DNA from: Sipunculus nudus
Taxonomy: Eukaryota > Annelida > Sipuncula > Golfingiida > Sipunculidae
Assembly (NCBI GenBank): GCA_026874595.1
Contig: CM049307.1
Span: forward strand, 36,810,862 to 36,874,861
Length of the DNA: 64,000 bases
Direction: 5' to 3'
Shown here: one piece after another, positions 1 to 11,885 of the stretch
Layout of the letters: each line of letters opens with the position of its first letter
How positions within the stretch are numbered: the stretch's first letter is position 1
Notes under the pieces: generated by a model
The model's database searches: none
Told to the model about the DNA's origin: nothing
The model's input: only the letters and a program-made list of their open reading frames with translations
Made by a program: the position numbers and the translations under genes

Positions 1-2670
1 GCTGGAGTGATCAGGAACATTCCATGGCCTTTGGCAGCTGTTGCCAGCTGGTGCTAATCGCAGTCAAATTTCATATATATGTACTGTGATTTTGTCTGCT
101 GAAACCAATTCATATACATCAACATCAAACTCAGTATTGGAACGGAAATAATTTTAAGCATGAGAATTTTATCCTTGTTCAGATTCACCAATGATTTTGT
201 CAGATATACTTGGCCCTGAACAAGCCTCAAATCTAGCGCACATTCAATATGGCGGAAACGCCGGGGTATTCAGGAGCATTCGGGGCGTTACGCACCTGTC
301 ACTGCTCATGCAAACCTCTTGTCCACCATGTTTATACAGTGAAAGGACTTGAGTCAACCAATGTTGATGCTCATTGGTCAAGTCAGTCATGTGATACAGA
401 ATTCCCTTGATTTTCCGCGAGGTTCTCTGAATGCATCTAAATACGTGCCTTTCTATCACGGCATGCATTAAGCGTCCTGCAGAGCTGCTCTGCTGGTAAC
501 TGGGGACAGCTTATATATTGGACATGCATGTCAGTTCATGACAGGATTTTGTGTCAAACTGCCGCTGCCGCCAAAACATGACTGTCCCTGTCTGTGTTAA
601 GCAGGTGTCTGCTCATGACAGATCAATTTCAATAGCAAATCTGACTGTGTCTGACTGTCCGTACATTGAAGGTGTTCGCTCATGGTAGGGTCCGCTGACA
701 GCAGGTCCTGTCGTATAAATCCATTAAAGTGTGTTTGTAAATGCATGAACCTGTTATACCACATATCTGCGTAATAAGGATCTTTCTGCTTAGAATAAAC
801 CGATATAACGTTTATAGGCAAATGAAAAATAGGCTTCAAATTTGTGCCAGAAGCATCACCTGGTGTCTGATTAAAAAACTAAATATAAGGACTATACATG
901 AGGGTGTTTCACTGTATTAACAATGATTGTTAAACAAACACATACTCCATTGTTTTCAGTGACATATCATACAAAAATTAAGATTTTGTCAGAGTAAAAG
1001 ACATTTATTTGGAACTACTTTGCATTGAAAACATACCATTATCATTTCTATGTACTTTAAGACAAACAATTTTTCAGCATTCTGCTTGACCAGGGCGATT
1101 CTGTGCACTACCAATCCCGCAATTTGTTCCATTTTCCACGCTCGCAGAAAATCAGTGCCCCTAGACCAGTAACTATAATTGGCTAAATATTAACTAATTT
1201 CCACCCCAAATTCCTGGGTGGGAATCTTGTAATGTACCTTTTCAGAATTGATTGGAATTAATTAGGCCTGGTTTAATTAAGGGAAGGTGTCTCCCAGGTC
1301 CCATCCTCGTGCAGTGTGTATATACTACAGTTATGCTATATTTCCTTTGCTGCTTGTTTTTGCATGGTTTGCTGGGTTTAGATCAGCACATGGAGTAGCT
1401 ACAGACTTTGTAATTCAAATTCAGTTGTAAAATTGTTTTTTTTTTTTTTTGGTCAAGTGCTCAGAACTGTATAAAGTGTGTGTTTAAACACTGTTTCAGT
1501 TTTCCTTGAAAATAAGTAAACTGCTACTCTAGGACCAATTGACATGTTCTGGTACTTATTAAGAAACCTAAAATTATTCTCTAATGTGGCATATAAATCT
1601 CTCCAAAACTGATTTTCATTTCAAGGGTTTAAAATAAATTTTATTTGTTTTACGTAGTTTTACTTTAAATTCGTATTTTTTTCAGTCAATAATAGATATA
1701 CATTTTTGTTCTGTGACCAGGGTATAATTCTACAGTGATACAGTACTTCATTTTATGGATTTGGTATAATTCTGCAGTGAAATTTTGTATTGATGGTTAA
1801 GGTACAGAGCTACAGTGGTACTTAGATATCATTTTCATGTGTGGAGTCACCACTAGATGGCACATGATAAACACAATATTAGTGACAAAGTATTAATATT
1901 CAGCCATGCTCTACCAATACATGATTTCTTGTTTAATGTGTTGAAGTGCTGCCTGTAGGCAGAACTGTTAAAAAAAATATTGGATATTCATGAAGGTAAC
2001 ATAGCAATCCAGAGACCTACAGAATTAGACATGTTAATTATATCATTAACACTTAATATTTTTACCTAAACTACTAGAATTTATTTTTCATAAGTTTGTA
2101 AAGAACATGCTTAATATTATTGATATTAATATTAAAAAAAGTAATATCTTCTGTATAGAATACTTTTAGATGCATTACACTTTAGGTAATTTTATTTTAG
2201 AGGCAGATATATAATCATACCATATTCCTGAAAATTTGGATCCTGAGGAGCTTATGGAAAATGCAGATTGAATTTGCCTGTAGTAGGAACATTATCTCTG
2301 CATACTGTACATGGTATTCTTCAAAGGATCATGTAAAATAGCATTAAAATTTATATTAAAATGAATTTTCAAAATTTTACCAAATGACTTGTGCTTAAAA
2401 TGTTCTTCACTCCTTCACAGCAAATGTTGGCATCAGTTGGGCAGTGATATAATTTTGCCAAGATAGCTTTGTTCCCTTTTGGTCCATATCTGCCAGTGAA
2501 GTTATTCTGATATAAAATACTGGCAGCCAAAGCCCTGTTTATCCTTGCCTCCTGAAGCCATGATCACAACCTGCTTATGACCATCAGGGCTGATCGATCT
2601 GGATTTGAAAACTTTTCTATAAAAATAATCCACTATTCCATGTGTAAAATATTACCATACTGTTTAATAA
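1..2670. other. AT-rich non-coding sequence, nothing recognised
   Basis: No protein-like reading frame, RNA gene or repeat family is recognisable here. Open frames are short and interrupted on both strands. The only low-complexity tract is a poly-T run at about 1436-1450. It is most likely intronic or intergenic DNA. Confidence 0.6.
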
Positions 2671-2673
2671 CAT

Positions 2674-3075
2674 GAATAGCTGCCTAAGATAAGCATGTAT
2701 ATGCTTTATATATGTTTTGGGTTGATTAGATGACATAAAATCTATATCTGCAATTTTACAAGGTACTGGTATACCATGGATTTTCTTTATGCACATGTTT
2801 CCAGACCAGTATTCAGCAGACGGACATTCTGTAGAACTAGAACATGTGTATAATCTCAAGCCTGGTTATTTCTGATTCTGATATAGCTGCATAAGATATA
2901 CTTGAATGGTAAATAAGTGTTGTGGGTTGAATAGATGAAAAAAAAAAACAAATATCACTAACTGCAATTTTGCAAAATATTTTTTCAAACCATGCACATG
3001 TTTTCAAACCAGATCTACAGAGACAGTCTGAAGAACATGCATGCAGTCTTTAGCCTGGTTATTTCTAGTTCTTAT
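2674..3075. repeat. Diverged tandem duplication, about 200-bp unit
   Basis: Unit 1 (about 2674-2880) and unit 2 (about 2881-3075) share the same order of words: ATAGCTGC..TAAGAT, then GGGTTGA(T/A)TAGATGA, then CTGCAATTTT(A/G)CAA, then GCACATGTTT, and finally AGCCTGGTTATTTCT. They differ at many positions and by small indels, so the duplication is old. No coding capacity is seen in either unit. Confidence 0.7.
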
Positions 3076-3476
3076 GCCTTATCATCCTGGGAAACACTGG
3101 GTCAGGCCTTGGCCTCACCTGATGGTTTCTCATGTCTGTCATGTTGACTGGTCTTGACCCTTAATATATCACGCCTTTCTCTGCAATGTGAAGTTACCAG
3201 AGGCCAGAAAACTTGTAACTGTGGTCACTGGGACACATTCTCAGTGTAACCTTGTTTCCACAGCCTTCTCATATGAAACATGGTTGTCACACTATGTGGC
3301 CATTTCAGTATAATGTGTCATACTTAGCTGCCAGTGACCTGAGCACAAGGACCCAACTTTGCACCACAGAATAATAGGACATTGGGCCATTTGTATGTGT
3401 AAATGTTCCCACATGGAGATTCACAAATTTTGTTCCTAACAAAAACTGTGTTTGTGACCGTTGACTAAAATCATGT
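3076..3476. other. Unique-looking non-coding sequence
   Basis: This is the flank to the left of the hAT insertion. I see no gene or repeat. Confidence 0.5.
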
Positions 3477-3484
3477 GAAAGAGC
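3477..3484. repeat. 8-bp target site duplication, left copy
   Basis: GAAAGAGC is identical to 5484-5491 on the other side of the hAT element. This fixes the element boundary to the base. Confidence 0.9.
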
Positions 3485-5483
3485 CAGGCTTGGGTCAAGT
3501 ACAGGGGGTCAGTACTTGAGTACAAGTACAAGTACTGCAGAATTTGTCAAGTACAAGTACAAGTACACAATTTTTCAATGTACTTGAGTACAAGTACAAG
3601 TACAGGAGGTCTGTACTTGAGTACAAGTACAAGAACTTTTAATTAAAAAAGCAATTTTTCTGAATATTTATTGATAAAACAATTATCTATATTATACACA
3701 CTGTTACACAGTCAGATATCAGTACTGGTACACAAAAATGTGGGTTGATGCTCCAGTTGCTGAAAGTTTTTTTTTTGTTATTATAGGTAATCCAGGGTGA
3801 CAGTCTTAATGGCCTTTCAGTATTTATATACACTATTACACAGTCATATATCAGTACACAAGAAATGGTGCTTTGATGCCTATTCTGAATGACTATTCTG
3901 AATCTGCCAATTCTGTCACTTATTATATAGTGGCTTTAGAGTCTCTGTACTAGTCTGTCAGGTGTGTAAAAGTCACAGCTGCTCAGCTAAACAGTCCACC
4001 TGAGGGTTGTGTATAGTTCAGCTGTGACAACTCAATACCAGATTTACTCATTACCAACTAGTGGTGGGCCGATTGAGTTTTATCGAAAGTCAGTCAGTTT
4101 CCTGCCACTTTCAAGCGCTCGATTAACAAAGGCAACTATCCATTACATCATAATCATGACTATTTTTTCCCAGAATGCCTATTCTCTTATAGGCTAAAAT
4201 TATTCTTCCATTTTTTACAACATTTAGCGCTTCAATCAATGAGTCTTTGTTCCCATATTAACTTCCGTATGTAACCGAGTATAACACGGTAGATGCAAGA
4301 ACAGAGGACTTAAAAAACATCTGTGAACTGCCAGGGAGCTGCAGAATTAGCGTGGAGTTTTGTAACAGATGTGCATTGCACAGTATGGGCGGTATGGCAT
4401 TAAAATGCTCCATAAATTCGCTAGTTTTATCCAGCAAGTAGATGTCCTGGATAGTGGTTTAATTCTTGTTTATCATAAATAATTAAAATGAAATTTTGAA
4501 AAGCATATCTTACTGATAATAGGAAAATATAAATACGGCAAAACTTCTTTTCTTTAGGTAGAATTACTAAGACATGCAGGCTGGGTTAAAAAAGTACAGT
4601 TTCACAGATAATTGCATATTTCTTTATAAATGCCTGAACCGATTACTAATCGATCATTGATCGGATTGCTTAAACCGATGATCAATTATGAAAAGGGAAC
4701 CGACTCCCACCACTAATACCAACCTGACCTTCTCAGTTACCACGGCTAATTAGCCTGGTGCATGAGCAGATGTAACCTGGGACAAACTTACTCAGCAGAA
4801 CTATTAAGTAGGTAGTGTTTCCACAAGCTGTTCATATAATCAGATCTGAGGATAGACTATTACAGCTTTTTCCATGTAATAGTAATAGTAATAGACTAAA
4901 AAATTTGAGCTGTAATAGAAATAGTAATAGAAACAGAAGGCAGAGTAACAGAGTAATACATATTACTTTCTACTACTTCCTGTGAGCCCCTTGTTCATGA
5001 AGCATATCAGCAAATAATGCTGAACAGTAATTGCCCAGGATGTGCCTATTGTGGAGGCAAGCATGGGCCAGCAGCCACACTGCTGGTGACCACTGGTGCT
5101 AATTATATAAGAGCACTGGACAGAGTAGGTCACAGCCAAATAAGTTGCCTGGCACAATCTGACCTTTGATTTGTAAACCATGGATAAACAGAGGCATGTT
5201 TGATGTTAAATAGTGTAGGCTATTATTATTGTGACATGTACATCTTGTCTCACATCCATCAATCCATATGCTCTGTATTCAAAATAATTTTAAAAAAAAA
5301 TACATGTACTTGACTAGTACTTGAAATGTACTTGATTTTTCAAGTACATTTTTAGCAAGTACAAGTACAGAACAAGTACTGTACTTGGTAAAAAGTACCA
5401 AGTACAAGTACAGGCCAAGTACTGAAAATTTTGTACTTGAGTACAAGTACCAAGTACAAGTACATGTACTTGACCCAAGCCTG
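3485..5483. mobile_element. Non-autonomous hAT-type DNA transposon, 1999 bp
   Basis: The ends are perfect 19-bp inverted repeats, CAGGCTTGGGTCAAGTACA at 3485-3503 and its complement at 5465-5483. The element is flanked by an exact 8-bp direct repeat, GAAAGAGC, at 3477-3484 and 5484-5491. CAGG-type ends plus an 8-bp target duplication are the hallmark of the hAT superfamily. Next to each end lie many copies of the hexamer AAGTAC/GTACTT (about 3498-3640 and 5305-5475). In hAT elements, short subterminal repeats are usually transposase binding sites. There is no transposase reading frame, so it would have to be mobilised in trans. A second element is nested inside at 4059-4715. The right flank is a (TA)n tract. 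Confidence 0.9.
4059..4715. mobile_element. Nested hAT-like MITE, 657 bp
   Basis: It begins TAGTGGTGGG and ends CCCACCACTA, giving 10-bp inverted ends. The flanks are TTACCAAC (4051-4058) and ATACCAAC (4716-4723), which match at 7 of 8 bases and look like an aged 8-bp target duplication. TAGTGGTGGG-type ends with 8-bp duplications fit hAT. Subterminal motifs such as CCGATTGA and TGATCGGATTG also occur in inverted orientation. No transposase frame is present. It lies wholly inside the 3485-5483 element and so inserted later. Confidence 0.75.
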
Positions 5484-5489
5484 GAAAGA

Positions 5490-5491
<2 letters not shown>
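5484..5491. repeat. 8-bp target site duplication, right copy
   Basis: GAAAGAGC is identical to 3477-3484. Confidence 0.9.

Positions 5492-5547
<56 letters not shown>
5492..5547. repeat. (TA)n microsatellite
   Basis: About 56 bp of alternating T and A abut the right target duplication of the hAT element. Confidence 0.95.
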
Positions 5548-5549
<2 letters not shown>

Positions 5550-6757
5550 CTATATCATGTAGGAGGTTTGAATAGAATCCATACTCATGACACAGGTGAT
5601 TTTATATAAAACAGGTACAGTGCTGATGGCACATAGTGCTCTGAAATACCACCCCCATCCTCATCCTCCCAAAGACAGGTCTCGTGTAACAGCTGGTGTG
5701 TTCTTTTTAGGGTTAATCTTATCAGGCAGAATATGGCAACAGAACATACCATAATTCATTCACAAAACCAGTTTGTTTGTTAGATGAATTAATTAGTATT
5801 CACAGTTGATAATCATGATATCAGTACACTTTCATCATCTTGGTTAAAAAAATTTCAACTGAGGTTATTTGTATACATGTACTGTATATTGGATGCTCTC
5901 TTTTAAATTTATCAATAATTAATACGGCACGTCTGTGCTGCTGTAAGAATCCATGAATTAACAAAATAACACCACATGTAACTTAGGCTATGTTTGGGTA
6001 TGGCATAAATTTTGCATAGTTTGCCCAAGCTGGTAATTGTACTGTGTCACTAGTACAGACCCATCACTAATAATTAGCTGGACATGTCAAGATTTTACAA
6101 CAAAATTGACACAAACATGCATTGTATGATGGCCCTGATAGTGTTAGGCCTGTGTGTAGGCTCAGACAAACAATTACAATGAACCATTGTTCTGATTCTC
6201 ACTGGTTTTAAAGCCAGCTATTCACCTGCCTATTCTGCAGAATTTATGTGATTTCTGGCTTCTGTGATGGGAGTATAACCTTTTAATCTCCAAGCTGTTA
6301 GTAAACACACCCATATTGACAAACAAAAATAGTGTATGCAACTGATCAAAGGTAGTTGGTTGCATATTTGTGTAATTTGAAAGATCACTAGTTACAAAAT
6401 GCTGAAACTCTTTTTTCTTTGTCAGATTTGCCACCAGATGTCCTTGTTGAATGTGTTTGGACTATTTTGATGGGCCCCCACATGTTATAAACATGTGGAT
6501 ATAAACAAAATCTACAGCCTGTGTACCGTGGCATCTGCATTTTCTGGCATATTTTATGAATGGTACAAAGGATTATCACCAGTTAATAGAAATCAGATAT
6601 TGGAATAGACCCCTTTAATAAATATGACCCATGGTGCCATACATGATCCATGTTCAAATATTGCAAAGAATTGTTATTTTAATGTCAATAACAGTTTCAC
6701 GTTTCCCTAAATAACTTGCACTTTACAAGTTTGATTGCATATAAATGCCTGCTTGTG
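5548..6757. other. AT-rich non-coding sequence, nothing recognised
   Basis: No gene, RNA or repeat family was recognised. Open frames are short and do not look like proteins. Confidence 0.5.
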
Positions 6758-6885
6758 AAATTCCCAGTTTGCATTCAGTTTTCTTCTTAATGTAAATAAA
6801 AATAATTCATTCCTTTTTCAATTCCCAGTTTGCATTCAGTTTTCTTCTTGATGTAAAAAAAATTATAACCTTTTTCCATTTCACA
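6758..6885. repeat. Local tandem duplication, 62-bp period
   Basis: The words AATTCCCAGTTTGCATTCAG and TTTTCTTCTT(A/G)ATGTAAA occur twice, starting near 6759 and 6820. The copies are nearly identical, so the duplication is recent. Confidence 0.85.
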
Positions 6886-7077
6886 TATATCTCTAATGTC
6901 CATTTCAAGCAACTCAGACTCTGTTTTAAATTTAGAGCTGGCTGCACTATGTGACACCAGGCTCTCATTGGTCTGATTACACTATTTTGCTCTGTGCCCT
7001 GGTGGTCAGACCCAGAGAATGTTGCTATACAAAGCAGCTGTTACACAAAAAGGTCTTTGACGACCGCCGTGTTAATG

Positions 7078-8954
7078 TACCGTATTTATGCGTGTATAAG
7101 ACGACCCCCAATGTTGAGCCTCAAATTTTGGTTCAAATTATTTTTCAGCATCTTAAGTTGGAGCTGCCAGCTACTGAAGATCACTTTGTTAGCATAATGA
7201 TAACTTTAACACTGATGATTGAAATTTTTGATTCCTAAAATGGTCAGTGGTATATTTTTTGTTTATGATGCTACAAGTGAAAACAGGAAAGTAATATAGA
7301 AAGGTATGAAGCAGACCAAAACGGAATAAATTAAACATATATCAAAGAATGAGTATTATGCAACAATTCAAATAAATATCATAAGAGACATCAAAGGGTC
7401 AATTTTAGGGCCCAAATTTGGGTAATAAATTATTATCCAGGAAATGGCACCCACTAAGAATTAACATGTCAAGAGAATGTGCATTACAGGGCATTGAAAC
7501 CTTCCTCTTTAAAAAAGATAAATTCATTTCAAAGAAATGTCAGTCTTCTGCATAATTTGAGGGAGATCACCCCAAACACCCACTGCATTTCAGCGTCCAC
7601 GTTTATAAGTGGCTTAAGGTAGACAAGTGACAGCGCATGAAACCAAGGCTTCCATGATGCTCTACTTAACTAGGCTACCTCATTTATTATTCCATGTTAA
7701 TCTTTAACTATCGAAAATTACATTTACCTGGCCTGTCCACAACCATGTCACATTCACCATATTTTCCCACAAAATGTATCACGTTTGCTTAAACGACGTC
7801 GGTCAGGTTCGAATTTATTCCGTTGTACCAGTGAGGAAGGAAAAACGTTATTAGGTAATGACCCAGTAGGACTTTCGTGAACTACGTTATTTTACGACAT
7901 TAACTGTGTGCAAGTTCAATGCTACCTTGTAGAAACTAGGGTTTCCATTCCGGTACTATTTAAAAGGATATACGCACCAAATCCGGGGTTTCGTTATAAA
8001 ATTGTGAGGAAATTCGTCATATTTATATCCCGCGGAAACTCGGTCCCTTTCTTGAACTTAGTTGACCCGTTATAATAAATTCATTTCTTGGCGTAGTCCA
8101 ATAATACAAGCTTGACAAACATTGAATTTCGCGTCACCTGAGGAAAGGCCGCTTCTTATTTATAATTATAACACGCTACTGGTTGTCTTGTAATCGAAGT
8201 GCCATGTGCGAGTCTCCGTGTATGTCAGTGTGCAAGCCAGCTGACAGCGTCCACATTCACTGGACTCGTGAACATTTTACGCAGTAATTATGGCACCATA
8301 TGAAAAAATCATCCTTGTATTTATATGCATATTACGTGCTACTGGATGGCATTAACAAGTTCCCAGCATCCCTTGCGCTGGTGCTGTACTCTTGGATCTT
8401 GATTACATGGGTAAGCCCCGCAAGCTGATAGCGGCATCGACAATTATATCACTGCGTACCTGTTTAAAGTGATTTGCCCAGAAATATACTATAATATACT
8501 ATAAAATATACTATAAAACTTGGATTGGGAATTCCGTTTCGGTCTGTCAGTTCCGCGAATCCGTCCGCTATCGCGGGAAATCACTGGCTCTACTGTCATT
8601 AGGGCTTTCATATATTGATTCCGTTAAAATTCCTGTGTCAATGCGGAAAGGCAAACCTTTTCTTATCAATTATTTAACTATGTGTGCATGTAAATCTGAT
8701 GTATAAACAATAAATTTAAACAAAAACAAAGCACTGTAATGTTCTTTATTGAGTGTACATTACCACCATACGGACATGATCACCGATATTCATGCCGTCC
8801 AGTTCGACCGAAGTAATAATGCTGATTGCCGTAAATTATCCTCGGCGGCCCTGAGGACACCGAAAAACTTGTACCCTTGTATAAGACGGCCCCCCTTCTT
8901 TGCCAAATATTTTTAGGATAAAATTTGTTGTCCTGTACACGCATAAATGCGGTA
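7078..8954. mobile_element. TA-flanked inverted-repeat element, TACCGTA type (E1)
   Basis: The left end reads TACCGTATTTATGCGTGTA (7078 on). The right end (up to 8954), read on the other strand, is TACCGCATTTATGCGTGTA, so 18 of 19 bases match. The outer TA on each side is the likely target duplication. Just inside both ends lies a second shared word, TATAAGACG(A/G)CCCC. The interior is richer in CpG than its flanks and has no reading frame of note. TA duplication suggests a Tc1/mariner-like or other TA-targeting mechanism, but the superfamily is not resolved. It is the longest (1873 bp without the TA) of three elements of similar design in this window. Confidence 0.75.
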
Positions 8955-9929
8955 TACCCCCTGTGTGTGGAGTGTAAATGTAGTATGCACTTTTCTCATT
9001 GTAGTACATGGTTTGTAGTTCTCTTTATGTTGTGTTTAAACAGCTGTGTTTAAATCAATAAGACCCCACCTATATTGAAAAATAAATATCCAGGGCTTTT
9101 CTTTGCCGGGTCGAGTTGTAGAAGAAAATAAGACGTGGAAGCAGTGTCTTCTTGTTCTGAGTGCAATCAGGAGTCAGAGCTCAATGACCAAATGTCAACA
9201 GTGATCATAAAACAAAAAAGGTCATCCAGTATGTCAGAGAAATCAGTAGCCCAGTAAGTGTTTCGCTCTCATGTACAACTTAACCATGCTCGGTCAATGA
9301 AACAACCGGTGTGGAATATTGATCAGTGATGGATGGACTACAGTGTGGCAGGTCACTATGTTTACCTGGACAGGTGATCGTATTGACCATCAGGTGTTCT
9401 GTTTACTTTGACAGAAGTTAGATCATCAATATCATTGATTCACACATCAATAGATGGACAGGTGCTGTTAAGCCTGAGCCAAAAAAAGGGGTATGGTTCT
9501 CAGGCACTTTGTTTCAAATATCAGTGCAGGTTGGCAATATTCTACTTTTACATTCTTTTGTATGTTTCGAAAAAATGCCATATGATCAGGGAAAAGCATG
9601 AAAATAACAGAATTTTTTTGCTGAATACTCAAAGCACTACATAAAAAAAGGAGATATAATCAAAATTGTTTTATTTAATCTTCTTGATAGTTGAAAATCA
9701 AAAATAAAAATGTTTGATGCGGAGGGTTAAAACTGATGCAAGAGGTGTCTGAGAACCATACCTTTTATTTTTTTGGCCTTAAGTAAAACTTTTGTGAGTA
9801 GACATGCATAAGTATCAGTGTGTGTATTACTACATCAAGTAATGTATTCTCCTTTTAAGTGGCTACTACCAGTAGGCTCAGCTGTAATGATTTAGCGAAT
9901 TTTGGAAATTGGCCAGTGTGACCAGTTTT
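8955..9929. other. Non-coding sequence, nothing recognised
   Basis: No supported feature was found. A 78-codon open frame at 9408-9644 has no recognisable motif and no splice context. Confidence 0.5.
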
Positions 9930-10470
9930 TAGCTCAGCTGACTATAAGTCAACTGAGCTATAGTGAATTAGCAATGGTCCTTTGATCATCGGCCGTCTGT
10001 CCGTTAAACTGGCACATTTTGAAACCGTTTGACCTACAGACCTGATGAATTTCAGCATACACTTAAATGTCCCCAAAGTCTCTTACCATACCGAAAATTT
10101 AGACACTATGACTTGGTTCCTTCAAGATATTAAGGAAAAACCTCAATTTTCCATTTAAAACCCCATTGTAACACTTCAAGACGGCCTAATAACAAAACCA
10201 CTGATCTTTTTTTGATCATATCTAATAAAAAATATTCTTGTATATAAATTTCCTATGTACATACCAGAAATTAGGTCGGTACTGTGAAATTTCTTGAAGT
10301 TATTGGAACATAATGCACTTGTAAAAATCAGGAAAGATATTTATTCACTTAACATGAGAAATATTGAAGCTAGAGACTTTTGGTCAGTGACAATTTGATT
10401 TAATCAAGATTCAAATGTATACCCAAAATTTGATCTGAATTTCGCAAATTTTAAGTTATTAGCATAAATG
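9930..10470. repeat. Hairpin-headed dispersed repeat
   Basis: It opens with a self-complementary head at 9930-9961 (TAGCTCAG..TGAC, a short loop, then GTCA..TGAGCTA), followed by GGCCGTCTGTCCGTTAA. This layout (hairpin, CCGT-type words, then ordinary AT-rich body) is the same as in other repeats at 11501, 11886 and 25347. The right limit is uncertain. The words near 10440-10470 (AGTTATTAGCATAAAT) recur at about 13467, which supports repeat status. Confidence 0.5.
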
Positions 10471-11134
10471 TAAAATCAGTACCTTAAATTGTTTTGCCAT
10501 TGTACGTTTTTTCCCTGTAAGCATTGTTGATTTAATTTTCATATCATGCACACATAAGGATATCAGCTTCTAAGTTCTGAAATTTGAAAGGAATCCGCCA
10601 AAAAACTGTAGCTTTTATTAAAGTTTTATGAGACCATGACATACTTACACCAGGGCTATACTGAAGCCCCTTTTCAGTCACCTGCATGTACCCTTGTTGA
10701 CCTTTCAGGCTTATTATACATGCTTGATGAAGCAAGGCATACTGGGCACCCAGCCAGCTCTTGGCTGGCCATAGCCAGCTACAAGTGTCCAATCCCCCTT
10801 CTCTAGTAGTTGTTTTGGCAAATAACATAACAATATTGAAATAACTTTTTATTGGTTTATAATAACAACTTTAAGAACAATTAATGGAAAAGGAATTTAA
10901 TAGTGAATGAGTAACAGGGTATTACCATGCAATTACTGATGTTTTGTGATCTTTTATTGATGGCCCTAGATGTATTCCAAGTGACACCTTTTGTCACCTT
11001 TGTGTATTTCAAAGTTCAATTTTAATAATGAAAAAATATTGTTCTTTACTGTTAGCTATTATATGAAGCAAATTAATGATAGAAAAGGATGCAGTTGATT
11101 ATATACTAAATTTATCTTAATTTCCAGGCCTGTT
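10471..11134. other. Non-coding sequence, nothing recognised
   Basis: No gene or repeat was recognised. A 94-codon minus-strand open frame at 10544-10828 has no motif or splice context to support it. Confidence 0.45.
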
Positions 11135-11325
11135 CCAAGTGTTTCAGTTTGTTTATTTATATTTATTGCAAAAATTTTTAAAAAATGTGAACAATTTAAA
11201 ATTCTATTCAGATAAGTACTCATAAAATATGTCAATATGTGTGACTAATGACATTTAGACTCATGGCTGTATCAGCTGTCAAATAATACTATGTAAATAA
11301 CAACAATTTATATTACTTTTTTTCA
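11135..11325 (+). repeat. Diverged fragment related to the core of the GATC-ended element
   Basis: The words CCAAGTGTTTCAG, AAATATGTCAATATGT, CATGGCTGTATCAGCTGTCA and ACTATGTAAATAA occur in the same order and spacing as in the elements at 17285-17480 and 19225-19415. Similarity is clear but much lower than among those copies. It is either an old copy or a relative of the sequence from which the element core was built. Confidence 0.65.
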
Positions 11326-11500
11326 AGCTTAAAAGTGTTAAACTGAATTTACTGTTAGAAGCTGGTAATTACCATTCAGATATGTTTAATTCTGCTACCA
11401 GCAGTGATTTGTTAATCAGTTTATTTGTTTTGATGGGGGTAATTTAAATGTTTATGTGCATTCTTCTGGTTAAACAATGAAATTAGTGGACATACATTTT

Positions 11501-11880
11501 TAGCTCAGCTGCCTGTAAGTCATCTGAGGTATAGGAATGAGGCTTTGTCTGACATTCTGGTCATCCTTTAGCAGGGCACAAATCATTACTGTTGGTCCTA
11601 GAAACCTCTAAGTGAATATCCAGGGAGGTCAATAAATATTCTTTGAAACCTGAAATAGGGTCACTGCGACCTGTATACTTCGAGCTATGGGGCTTTTAAG
11701 TACCCCCTCCCCCCCCAAGAATAATAAGATATTCGATACAAACCCTCCAGTATCTTGATAATTAATGCATGGATTGTCATAAAAAACTTGCCTTGAATAT
11801 TGACCATGAAAATTTTTGTCAGTTCCCGACAAGTGGTGTTGCCACCTGTATTTTTTTCTTATTTTTACAAATATTTTTCT
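11501..11880. repeat. Single diverged unit of the ERE-bearing repeat family
   Basis: The head TAGCTCAGCTG..GTAAGTCATCTGAGGTATA resembles that at 9930. It then follows the same word order as the array at 22920-24835: GGTCCTAGAAACCTCTAA, GGGAGGTC, TTGAAACCTGAAAT and an inverted AGGTCA-like pair, here GGGTCACTGCGACCT at 11658-11672. It is a lone copy of that family. Confidence 0.6.
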
Positions 11881-11885
11881 AATTT

